A program made the translations under genes and the position numbers. 39,948 nt of DNA. Origin: Planctomycetota bacterium (GTDB lineage: Bacteria > Planctomycetota > Phycisphaerae > Phycisphaerales > SM1A02). A model generated the notes under the pieces. That model was not told the DNA's origin, did no database searches, and saw nothing but the letters and a program-made list of their open reading frames with translations. Below, in pieces: positions 33,230-39,948 of the stretch (position 1 is the first letter of the stretch; every line of letters starts with the position of its first letter). The stretch is from assembly GCA_014381555.1 (NCBI GenBank), contig JACNLO010000040.1, positions 1-39,948 of the forward strand, read 5' to 3'.

Positions 33230-34861
33230 TTAGAAGCCCATATCATCCATTCCACCAGTTTGTGGTGAAGGTTTACTTTCCTTGATATCAGTGATGGCAC
33301 AATCGGTTGTGAGTAACAAACCACTGATGCTCGATGCATTTTGAAGAGCGACGCGTTCTACTTTTGTTGGCACGATGACGCCCGCTTTAATGAGGTCTTC
33401 GTAATTTCCAGTTAAACCGTTGAACCCAAAGTTGTCATCAGTTGAATCTTCAACCTTTTGACACACAATTGACCCGTCAAGCCCGCAATTTTCTGCAATT
33501 TGGCGGATTGGAGCAGTAACTGCACGACCAAGAATGTCGATACCGAGTTTTTCGTCGCCCTTAGCTTTCTTTCGTGCTTTTTCAAGCGCTCGACGTGCTC
33601 GAATTACCGAAACACCTCCTCCTGGAAGAATGCCTTCTTCGACGGCAGCACGACAAGCATGAAGCGCGTCTTCAACTCGCGCTTTCTTCTCTTTCATTTC
33701 GACTTCGGTTGCAGCACCGACGTTGATTTGTGCAACGCCGCCAGCTAATTTTGCGAGTCGTTCTTGCAATTTTTCGGCATCGTAGTCAGAGGAAGTATTG
33801 TCAATTTGCGCTCGGATTTGATCAATTCGACCTTTGATATCAGATGACTTTCCGCCACCTTCAATAATAGTTGTTGCATCTTTTTCAACTGCAACTTTCT
33901 TCGCTTTTCCGAGTTGTGAAAGTTCCATAGCTTCCAAATTCATCCCTAGTTCTTCCATGACTGGCTCGCCACCCGTAAGAATGGCAATATCTTGAAGCAT
34001 AGCTTTTCGTCGGTCACCAAAACCAGGTGCTTTTACCGCACAAACTTTGATGGTGCCTCGAAGTTTATTCACAACAAGAGTCGCTAGAGCTTCAGCGTCG
34101 ACATCTTCAGCGATGAGAAGCAGGGCTTTACCAGTTTCAGCAACTTTACCTAAGATTGGGAGTAGGTCTTTGGCAGTACTAATTTTCTTTTCGTGCACGA
34201 GTACGAAGCAATCATCAAGATTTACATTCATCGTAGTTGTGTCTGTTACGAAGTGAGGACTTAGATATCCCTTGTCGAATTGCATTCCCTCAACAAGTTC
34301 GACATCAGTTTCAAGAGATTGACCTTCTTCGACAGTAATGACACCATCTTTGCCAACCTTATCCATTGCTTTTGCAATGATTTTTCCAATTTCGGAATCT
34401 TGATTTGCTGCACATGTTCCGACTTGAGCAATCTCACTAGAATTTTGCACTTCGTTGGACATTGATTGAAGTTCAGAAACAATGGTAGCAACACCGATGT
34501 CAATACCACGTCGGACTTGATTGGCATGTGCTCCTGCAGTGATGTTTTTCAAGCCTTCTGTAAAAATTGACTCCGCGTAGATGGTCGCAGTTGTTGTCCC
34601 ATCGCCAGCATCTTTAGAACATTTAGAGGCAACTTCTTTCACCATTTGCGCTCCCATGTTTTCCCACGCGTCTTCAAGTTCGATCTCTTTAGCAACAGTA
34701 ACACCATCTTTAGTGATAGTTGGAGCACCGAATGATTTTTCAAGAACAACAACTCTTCCTGAAGGTCCAAGTGTAGTTTTTACAGCTTTTGCAAGTTTTT
34801 GAATTCCATGAAGCATTTTTTCACGAGCTTCAATGTCAAATGCAATTTGTTTTGCGGTCAT
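33230..34861 (-). CDS. groEL: 60 kDa chaperonin GroEL
   Basis: A protein of 543 residues, the standard length. [49 protein letters not shown] (ATPase loop with the catalytic Asp), [17 protein letters not shown] and the C-terminal GGMDDMGF are all conserved, although the usual long Gly/Met repeat is short. It forms the double heptameric ring that folds proteins with GroES and ATP. It is the last gene of a four-gene minus-strand set, receiver protein-groES-orf74-groEL, with orf74 21 bp upstream. The strong terminator at 33165-33200 ends the transcript. No CIRCE element is seen before groES, so HrcA control is not evident. Confidence 0.97.
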   Translation of the reverse strand: MTAKQIAFDIEAREKMLHGIQKLAKAVKTTLGPSGRVVVLEKSFGAPTITKDGVTVAKEIELEDAWENMGAQMVKEVASKCSKDAGDGTTTATIYAESIFTEGLKNITAGAHANQVRRGIDIGVATIVSELQSMSNEVQNSSEIAQVGTCAANQDSEIGKIIAKAMDKVGKDGVITVEEGQSLETDVELVEGMQFDKGYLSPHFVTDTTTMNVNLDDCFVLVHEKKISTAKDLLPILGKVAETGKALLLIAEDVDAEALATLVVNKLRGTIKVCAVKAPGFGDRRKAMLQDIAILTGGEPVMEELGMNLEAMELSQLGKAKKVAVEKDATTIIEGGGKSSDIKGRIDQIRAQIDNTSSDYDAEKLQERLAKLAGGVAQINVGAATEVEMKEKKARVEDALHACRAAVEEGILPGGGVSVIRARRALEKARKKAKGDEKLGIDILGRAVTAPIRQIAENCGLDGSIVCQKVEDSTDDNFGFNGLTGNYEDLIKAGVIVPTKVERVALQNASSISGLLLTTDCAITDIKESKPSPQTGGMDDMGF

Positions 34862-34881
34862 AGTATTCTTCTTTCTGTTGG

Positions 34882-35106
34882 TTAGATGTCGTCACGAACT
34901 TGCCACGCGGCAGATACGTGAGAACTATCAATCCATATGTTATTTGCTTTAGTTTTAATGTGAATGCCCTGTGAACTTGTTAATTTTTCAACTTCACGAA
35001 CGTCAATGACTTCAAGTTCATTATCTTTACCATAGAACATGATTGAAAGCTCTTTATTTGTTCCAACCATTTCGTTTAGGATTTCTAGCAGTGGTCCGCG
35101 TTCCAT
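34882..35106 (-). CDS. Small conserved-looking protein between groES and groEL
   Basis: A product of 74 residues with no family I can name. It begins [15 protein letters not shown] (amphipathic helix), then alternates short beta-like stretches ([42 protein letters not shown]). No signal peptide, membrane helix, cysteine or metal motif. The ribosome site AAAAGG is about nine bases before the ATG. It is 18 bp after the groES stop and 21 bp before groEL, same strand, so it is almost certainly transcribed with them. The reading frame is uninterrupted and the spacing is normal for a real gene; overlap with any other long frame is absent. The role is unknown; a chaperonin accessory or client-specific factor is possible. 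Confidence 0.75.
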   Translation of the reverse strand: MERGPLLEILNEMVGTNKELSIMFYGKDNELEVIDVREVEKLTSSQGIHIKTKANNIWIDSSHVSAAWQVRDDI

Positions 35107-35124
35107 TGTGGTATACCTTTTGAT

Positions 35125-35415
35125 TTAATCGATGATGCCGAGAATGTCATCCTCGGTCATTATTAAATATTCGTTGTTATCGATTTTGATTTCAGTACCA
35201 GCGTAAGAAGTGAACAACACACAATCACCCTTCTTAACGGTGAATGGGATTCGATTGCCCGTTTCAAGATTGAGTCTCCCATTGCCTACAGCAACAATTT
35301 TACCTTCTTTTGGTTTATCTTTAGCAGACTCGGGCAAGTAGATTCCACTTTCAGTTTGTTGTTGAGCTTCTGCTCTTTGGACAAGCAACTTGTCTCCTAG
35401 TGGTTTTACGTTCAT
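35125..35415 (-). CDS. groES: 10 kDa chaperonin GroES
   Basis: A protein of 96 residues, the usual length. MNVKPLGDKLLVQRAEAQQQTESGIYLPESAKDK shows the conserved N-terminal strand and the mobile loop (about 16-32) that binds GroEL. GKIVAVGNGRLN and VKKGDCVLFTSYAGTEIKIDNNEYLIMTEDDILGII complete the barrel. It caps the GroEL ring. AAGGA is eight bases before the ATG. It is followed by orf74 and groEL. The upstream neighbour is a receiver-like gene 74 bp away. Confidence 0.97.
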   Translation of the reverse strand: MNVKPLGDKLLVQRAEAQQQTESGIYLPESAKDKPKEGKIVAVGNGRLNLETGNRIPFTVKKGDCVLFTSYAGTEIKIDNNEYLIMTEDDILGIID

Positions 35416-35455
35416 TTGAATATTCCTTCTTTCCTAATTTTCCTGTTTTTCCTGT

Positions 35456-35470
35456 TGTAGCTGTGCTACA
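35456..35470. promoter_or_regulatory. Inverted repeat upstream of groES
   Basis: TGTAGC (35456-35461) and GCTACA (35465-35470) surround TGT, a perfect 6-bp inverted repeat 41 bp before the groES start. No U-run follows on the minus strand, so a terminator is unlikely. The sequence does not match CIRCE (TTAGCACTC arms). It may be an operator for groES or a small leader hairpin. Confidence 0.35.
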
Positions 35471-35489
35471 TGTGGTGAGTTAACAATCT

Positions 35490-35984
35490 TTACGAGTTCC
35501 ATCCTTGGAGTGGCCAACGGTCTGAATAATGCCTTTGAAGCACACGTTGCAATGCATCAAGCAGAGTTTCTATGAGTGCTGGTCGGTCAACCACTGTGAA
35601 TGCTCCTTCTTGCAGAGAACGTGCCAAACTTCGAGCATTTTCTCGTACTGAAGCTTGCCTTGGCCTGATGACAATTGTAGGTGGTTGTGGTTGCAGCCTC
35701 CGAAGCAGTTGAAGTACCCGATCTCCGCTATGGCGAGCAGTGGGGGAACCATGCGAAAGAGGAAGAGCAAGGTCTACGATTGCTATGTGAATATCGCTCT
35801 TCTCGATTAATTCCACGGCTTCTTCGCCGTTTTTAGCCGTTAAACTGCGAATTCCAATTGGTCCTAACAACGCAGGAAGTTGCCTAATTGGTGAATCATC
35901 TCTCCATGAACTGCATGTCAAAAGGAGGTTGAGCCGCTCATGATTGGGAATGTTTGCAAAAGATTGGGAGGGAGGAACTGACAT
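35490..35984 (-). CDS. Pseudo-receiver (response-regulator-like) protein
   Basis: A protein of 164 residues with the order of a receiver domain: beta-1 LNLLLTCSSW, alpha-1 IRQLPALLG, AKNGEEAVELIEKSDIHIAIVDLALP with the phospho-Asp position D71, HSGDRVLQLLRRLQPQPPTIVI, and a C-terminal FTVVDRPALIETLLDALQRVL. The beta-1 acidic pair is missing (TCSSW) and the conserved Lys is Arg (R134), so phosphorylation as in normal receivers is doubtful. No DNA-binding domain. It lies 74 bp upstream of groES on the same strand, possibly a stress-linked regulator of that operon. Its start overlaps no other gene. Confidence 0.7.
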   Translation of the reverse strand: MSVPPSQSFANIPNHERLNLLLTCSSWRDDSPIRQLPALLGPIGIRSLTAKNGEEAVELIEKSDIHIAIVDLALPLSHGSPTARHSGDRVLQLLRRLQPQPPTIVIRPRQASVRENARSLARSLQEGAFTVVDRPALIETLLDALQRVLQRHYSDRWPLQGWNS

Positions 35985-36096
35985 AGATACTCTCTTCCTG
36001 ATGCAAATTTCATGCCTAGTCCACTTCGCTTTACACTGTCACTGAACAGTTAACGAGCATCAAATCTGCCGTCTTGGCAGTCTCCAGCGCCTATTG
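35985..36096. other. Non-coding spacer before the tandem repeat
   Basis: No gene. It contains ACTGT-N6-ACAGT (36035-36050), an imperfect operator-like inverted repeat, and CTGCC-N5-GGCAG (36066-36080), a small hairpin. No convincing -35/-10 pair for asnS or for the receiver-like gene is visible. Confidence 0.4.
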
Positions 36097-36372
36097 ACCT
36101 CTGTGTCTACCTCTGAGGTCACCTCTGAGGTCACCTCTGAGGTCACCTCTGTGTACTCCTCTGTGTCTACCTCTGTGTCTACCTCTGAGGCAACCTCTGT
36201 GTCTACCTCTGAGGTAACCTCTGTGTCTACCTCTGAGGCAACCTCTGTGTCTACCTCTGAGGCAACCTCTGTGTCTACCTCTGAGGCAACCTCTGTGTCT
36301 ACCTCTGAGGCAACCTCTGTGTCTACCTCTGAGGCAACCTCTGTGTCTACCTCTGAGGCAACCTCTGAGGTC
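36097..36372. repeat. 23 tandem copies of a 12-bp unit before asnS
   Basis: The region is exactly 276 bp, that is 23 x 12 bp, unit ACCTCTG followed by TGTCT, AGGTC, AGGCA, AGGTA or TGTAC (one unit begins TCCTCTG). From unit 7 to 22 it alternates as 24-bp dimers, ACCTCTGTGTCT then ACCTCTGAGGCA (unit 10 is the AGGTA variant). The AGG units form an 11-bp near-palindrome (ACCTC-T-GAGGT when followed by T). Because the unit length is a multiple of three, both strands show long repeat-encoded frames that are probably not genes. Only 23 bp separate the array from the asnS start. It is most likely a minisatellite; a protein-binding array is possible. Confidence 0.95.
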
Positions 36373-36395
36373 ATCATGGTACTATTCGCCGAATT

Positions 36396-37829
36396 ATGGT
36401 TTATCAAACAAAAGCAACGTTGCTCTGCTCGATTCTTGCAGGGGATGAGAAAGAACGAACTTCAGTGGGCGAGACAATTACTGTTCAGGGGTGGGTTCGT
36501 TCTCGACGAGATTCCAAGGCAGGGCTATCCTTCATTCAAATTACTGACGGGAGTTGCTTTGATCTTTTACAGATAGTCGCGGATAAAGATTTGTCAAATT
36601 ATGAATCTGAAGTTCTTCATATAACTACGGGTACGTCTGTAGTAATTACAGGTGAACTTGTTGAGTCACAGGGTAAGGGGCAGAGTGTAGAATTGCAGGC
36701 TACAGAAGTGAAAGTTGAGGGATTCGTTGAAGATCCTGATACTTATCCTGTTGCAGCAAAACGCCATACCTTCGAATATCTTCGAACTGTATCCCATTTA
36801 CGAACTCGCACAAATACTTTTGCTGCAATTGCTCGTGTTCGAGATTGTTTATCTCAAGCGGTGCATCGTTATTTTCACAACAACAAATTTCTCTGGGTGC
36901 ATACGCCGATTATTACTGCAAGCGATTGTGAGGGTGCGGGTGAAATGTTTAGGTGTTCAACCCTTGACCTTGTAAATACTCCGATGAACGAAAGTGGAGA
37001 AGTTGATTTCGATAAGGATTTCTTTGGAAAAGAAGCATTTCTAACTGTCTCTGGTCAGATTAATGTCGAAACGTATGCGTGCTCATTAAGTCGGGTGTAT
37101 ACATTTGGTCCAACGTTCCGCGCAGAAAATTCGAACACGTCAAGGCACCTTTCTGAATTTTGGATGATTGAACCAGAGATAGCTTTTGCGGATTTGAATG
37201 ATGATGCGGATCTTGCAGAAGATTTCTTAAAAACAATTTTTACAGACCTGTTAAACGAACGCTCAGATGACATGAATTTTTTTCAACAACGAATTGACAA
37301 AGGTTGCATTGATCGACTCGAAAGTTTTGTAGCATCAAGCTTCGAACGGATGGAATACACCGACGCAATCTTGATTTTGGAGAAAGCCCAATCTTCTGGC
37401 ACGAAATTTGACTATCCTGTTTCTTGGGGTTGTGATTTACAGTCAGAGCATGAACGGTGGCTCACCGAAGAACACGTTGGTCGGCCAGTGGTTTTGATGA
37501 ACTATCCAAAAGACATTAAAGCGTTTTACATGCGACTAAATGATGATGAAAAAACAGTTGCGGCAATGGATGTGCTTGCCCCTGGAATTGGAGAGATTAT
37601 TGGCGGATCGCAGCGTGAAGAGCGGCTTGATGTCCTAGATACACGACTGGCAGAGTGTGGACTTGAGCCCGAACCATACTGGTGGTATCGCGATTTACGG
37701 AAATATGGAACGGTTCCTCATGCTGGATTTGGTCTTGGATTTGAGCGAACAATTCTGTATGCAACGGGTATGGCAAATATCCGCGATGTTATTCCATTTT
37801 CTCGGGCTCCAAGGAATTGCGATTTTTAG
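36396..37829 (+). CDS. asnS: Asparaginyl-tRNA synthetase
   Basis: A protein of 477 residues, very similar to E. coli AsnS (466). The anticodon-binding OB domain ([27 protein letters not shown]) is followed by the class II catalytic core: [44 protein letters not shown] (motif 2 Arg), and [25 protein letters not shown] (motif 3 Arg). The N-terminal [14 protein letters not shown] is a few residues longer than in E. coli. It charges tRNA-Asn with asparagine in the cytoplasm. No ribosome site is seen before the ATG, and the only sequence upstream on this strand is the tandem repeat, so expression may depend on it. The downstream gene is unrelated. Confidence 0.95.
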   Translation: MVYQTKATLLCSILAGDEKERTSVGETITVQGWVRSRRDSKAGLSFIQITDGSCFDLLQIVADKDLSNYESEVLHITTGTSVVITGELVESQGKGQSVELQATEVKVEGFVEDPDTYPVAAKRHTFEYLRTVSHLRTRTNTFAAIARVRDCLSQAVHRYFHNNKFLWVHTPIITASDCEGAGEMFRCSTLDLVNTPMNESGEVDFDKDFFGKEAFLTVSGQINVETYACSLSRVYTFGPTFRAENSNTSRHLSEFWMIEPEIAFADLNDDADLAEDFLKTIFTDLLNERSDDMNFFQQRIDKGCIDRLESFVASSFERMEYTDAILILEKAQSSGTKFDYPVSWGCDLQSEHERWLTEEHVGRPVVLMNYPKDIKAFYMRLNDDEKTVAAMDVLAPGIGEIIGGSQREERLDVLDTRLAECGLEPEPYWWYRDLRKYGTVPHAGFGLGFERTILYATGMANIRDVIPFSRAPRNCDF

Positions 37830-37910
37830 AAATCAACGTCCAATAATAAGAATCGGATGATCTATATACCTGTTTATTCATAATAAAAAGGGTTTTTTGA
37901 AACCTAATTC

Positions 37911-37938
37911 TTGGTTTTGCCGAACATTGCATTAGACT
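37911..37938 (+). promoter_or_regulatory. Candidate promoter of the S8 protease gene
   Basis: TTGGTT (37911-37916) and TAGACT (37933-37938) are spaced by 16 bp, each four of six consensus. This would give a leader of about 25 nt before the ATG. The spacer 37830-37910 shows no clear asnS terminator. Confidence 0.28.
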
Positions 37939-37970
37939 ATATTTCAAGAAGTAGACGGAGAAAGTCAATA

Positions 37971-39948
37971 ATGTTTCGATATATCAGTTCAATTGTAGTC
38001 GTTATTTGCGCGTCATTCGCTGCATTTGGCGCTGGAAAACCAAACCACCAAACGGTGAATGCACCTCAAATCGACTTCGCTCTGACTTTGGGTGAACAAA
38101 CGTTCGATCCACTTTTTGACAGTATTTCTATGCAGGATGGCTGGAACGTTATATCCGAGGATGGCAACGATCTCCGGCTCATTCAATTCGATGGCCCAAT
38201 TCAAGAATCGTGGGTCGATACACTGATTGCTTCGGGTCTAACTCCTGTTCAGTATATTCATCCTTACACCTACATTACATGGGCAGATGCTCCGACCATT
38301 GACGGTGCAATTGATTTACCACATGTCAGGTGGACGGGAGATTTTGTCAACGGCTATCGAGTATTACCAAAATGGCGCTCTCTGAGCAATCAACCAATTG
38401 CGATGAAGCTTATGTTGTATCGCGGTGTTGATGTCCATCGCACTATTTCAAAACTCAGAGACCTTGGTGCAATTCGAATTGAACATCGACCGATGGATGC
38501 TCGTTTTGAAGTGATTAGTTTTATTGCAGCGGGTTCGAGTTTACTCGACTTCTCAACAATTCAGGGCGTGTACACCATTCAACCGAAGCCTACTGATGGT
38601 GGTCTTCGAAGTGAGATGAGTAACCAAGTGAATGCTGGAAATGTAGACGCTGGAAACATGGCGTATCCCGGCTACCAAGATTGGCTTGACATTGTTAATG
38701 TGACAGGCAACGGTGTCATTGTTGCAATCGTCGACGGAGGCACAGATGAAAATCACGTAGATCTTTCTGGGCAGTTTGTTGCATGTTCTGGTCAAAGTTG
38801 TGGTGGTAGTTCATCAAGTTCACACGGTACACATACCGCTGGAACCATTGGTGCAACTGGTGCAAGTGGCAGTACCGACAGCGGTGGTTTCCTACAAGGC
38901 CAGGGTGTAGCACCTGGTGTTTCACTTCTCGAACAAGTCTACTCCCCGGTTTTCCAACAACCGGGTGGGATGACGCAACTTATTGAAGAATCACATCAGA
39001 ATGGCGCAATCGCTTCAAGCAATAGTTGGGGTCCTGCAGGGTCTCCTCAAGGGTACGACATCGATACACTCGAAGTGGATATAGGCGTTAAGGATGCCGA
39101 TCCAAATGCACTCGGCAACCAAGAGTTTACTTATGTCCTCGCAATCATGAATGGCAATGGTGGAACGAGTTCGCAAGGTTCACCAGACGAAGCGAAGAAC
39201 ATCATCACCGTTGGTTCAACAAAAATGCGTGATAACAGCGGTAACCAATACACAGCAATCAACGATGTTTCAAGTAACTCCGCACACGGACCATGTCTTG
39301 ACGGAAGAACCATTCCACACATCGTTGCTCCAGGATGTCAAACCCTTTCGGCAGTGCCTGGTTCATACAGTCTCATGTGCGGTACTAGTATGGCTTGTCC
39401 TCAAGTGGCAGGTGGTGTTGCGTTATTCGCCGAACAATATAAAAGCGCTTACGACGTAGACCCTTCGCCTTCGCTTATTAAAGCAGCGATGACTGCAGCG
39501 GCAACTGACTTGTCAGGAAATGACGATGCAGATGGCGGCACGCTTGGCCATCCCTTTGATTCCAAGCAGGGCTGGGGAAGAATGAATTTAACTTCGATGC
39601 TCGCCAATCCTAATGATAGTGTTCGATATTACGATGCCCCTTTGGTGTTAGACCAAACAGGCGATCAATGGTCCGCTACTGTTTCACCACTTGATCCCAC
39701 GCAACCAATGCGAATCATGTTAGTTTGGAGTGATGCTGTTGGGCACGGTCTCGGTGGTAGTACTCCCGCATGGAATAACGATCTGGATTTGACAGTCTCT
39801 TCGGGTTTATCCACTTATCGTGGAAACAATTTTGGCTCGCAAGGTTGGTCTGTTGCTGGTGGTAGTGCTGATGATAGAAACAATACTGAAGGTGTTTTTC
39901 TTGGACCTACTCCTCCAGGGCAGGTCACAATTACAGTGACTGCTACAA
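37971..39948 (+). CDS. Exported subtilisin-like (S8, KP-43-type) protease, 3' truncated
   Basis: Open to the window edge: 659 residues with no stop. A signal peptide (FRYISSIVVVICASFAAFGAG) leads to a prodomain-like region of about 230 residues, then an S8 catalytic domain with all three triad residues: D255 in AIVDGG, H285 in SHGTHTAG, S473 in CGTSMACPQVAGG. The likely oxyanion-hole Asn is in AIMNGNGG (about residue 396). From about 570 a beta-sandwich (MRIMLVWSDA, WNNDLDLTV, NNTEGVFLG) resembles the C-terminal domain of KP-43-type subtilisins. It would digest extracellular proteins. GGAGA lies about eleven bases before the ATG. The gene's C-terminus is outside the window, so surface-sorting tags cannot be seen. 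Confidence 0.93.
   Translation, partial: MFRYISSIVVVICASFAAFGAGKPNHQTVNAPQIDFALTLGEQTFDPLFDSISMQDGWNVISEDGNDLRLIQFDGPIQESWVDTLIASGLTPVQYIHPYTYITWADAPTIDGAIDLPHVRWTGDFVNGYRVLPKWRSLSNQPIAMKLMLYRGVDVHRTISKLRDLGAIRIEHRPMDARFEVISFIAAGSSLLDFSTIQGVYTIQPKPTDGGLRSEMSNQVNAGNVDAGNMAYPGYQDWLDIVNVTGNGVIVAIVDGGTDENHVDLSGQFVACSGQSCGGSSSSSHGTHTAGTIGATGASGSTDSGGFLQGQGVAPGVSLLEQVYSPVFQQPGGMTQLIEESHQNGAIASSNSWGPAGSPQGYDIDTLEVDIGVKDADPNALGNQEFTYVLAIMNGNGGTSSQGSPDEAKNIITVGSTKMRDNSGNQYTAINDVSSNSAHGPCLDGRTIPHIVAPGCQTLSAVPGSYSLMCGTSMACPQVAGGVALFAEQYKSAYDVDPSPSLIKAAMTAAATDLSGNDDADGGTLGHPFDSKQGWGRMNLTSMLANPNDSVRYYDAPLVLDQTGDQWSATVSPLDPTQPMRIMLVWSDAVGHGLGGSTPAWNNDLDLTVSSGLSTYRGNNFGSQGWSVAGGSADDRNNTEGVFLGPTPPGQVTITVTAT

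Noticed and set aside
35416-35489. CIRCE element upstream of groES
   Set aside because: The only inverted repeat is TGTAGC-TGT-GCTACA, with neither the arm sequence nor the 9-bp spacer of CIRCE.
36035-36050. LexA-like box CTGT-N6-ACAG
   Set aside because: Spacing is six, not eight, and no SOS gene is immediately downstream.
36097-36372. CRISPR array
   Set aside because: Units are contiguous with no unique spacers and no cas gene nearby.
36060-36576. Long frames on both strands across the tandem repeat (Thr/Ser/Val-rich plus, Glu/Val/Asp-rich minus)
   Set aside because: They exist because the 12-bp unit is a multiple of three and lacks stops in those frames. There is no ribosome site, and the plus frame runs into asnS in another frame.
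37890-37906. asnS terminator around GGGTTTTTTGAAACC
   Set aside because: The stem would be only five A/T-rich pairs with a bulge and no following U-run.

Overview
The window looks like a chromosomal segment of an A+T-rich, probably marine planctomycete, most likely of the Phycisphaerae type. This is an inference. It rests on an H-X9-DG-type prepilin protein (29224-28004), a Tat-exported Gfo/Idh/MocA oxidoreductase beside an SUMF1-like lipoprotein, a planctomycete-style PEP-CTERM tail, a csrA/fliW pair, LptF/LptG and a SurA-like lipoprotein (a two-membrane envelope), and a mur gene cluster that is not followed by ftsA or ftsZ. No rRNA, tRNA, CRISPR array, transposase or phage gene was seen. 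Most of the window is ordinary core genome in tightly packed, often overlapping operons.

Layout. 1-854: 3' part of an MFS transporter. 6026-870 (minus): five overlapping genes (MBL-fold hydrolase, adenine deaminase, ATP-grasp ligase, SUMF1-like lipoprotein, Tat oxidoreductase). 6266-7350 (plus): an outer-membrane-like protein and a small c-type cytochrome lipoprotein behind a promoter with a Fur-box-like element. 8025-7300: a PEP-CTERM protein overlapping the cytochrome tail to tail. 13841-8155 (minus): murC, murB, ddl, an ftsQ-like gene and cardiolipin synthase. 13913-15277: a sigma-54 response regulator. 18514-15374 (minus): four coupled pseudopilin-like genes. 18755-21482 (plus): lptF and lptG, meeting a SurA-like lipoprotein (22403-21453).

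22387-24028 holds the most unusual material. A zinc-ribbon membrane protein gene is broken by three in-frame stops and two homopolymer frameshifts but remains readable from end to end. It is followed by fliW and csrA. Each of these two has a leader rich in GGA motifs, including a near-perfect CsrA-type site before fliW and an AGGAUG in a hairpin loop before csrA, which suggests CsrA feedback on its own partner module.

27869-24055 (minus): reverse transsulfuration (cystathionine beta-synthase, gamma-lyase-like enzyme) and glucose-6-phosphate isomerase. 29224-28004: an H-X9-DG pseudopilin with a terminator. 33055-29495 (minus): RNase D-like exonuclease, a second Cys/Met PLP enzyme and ruvB. 35984-33230 (minus): a degenerate receiver protein, groES, an unknown 74-residue gene and groEL, ending in a textbook terminator. 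36097-36372: 23 head-to-tail copies of a 12-bp unit directly before asnS (36396-37829). 37971 to the end: an exported S8 (KP-43-like) protease truncated by the window edge.
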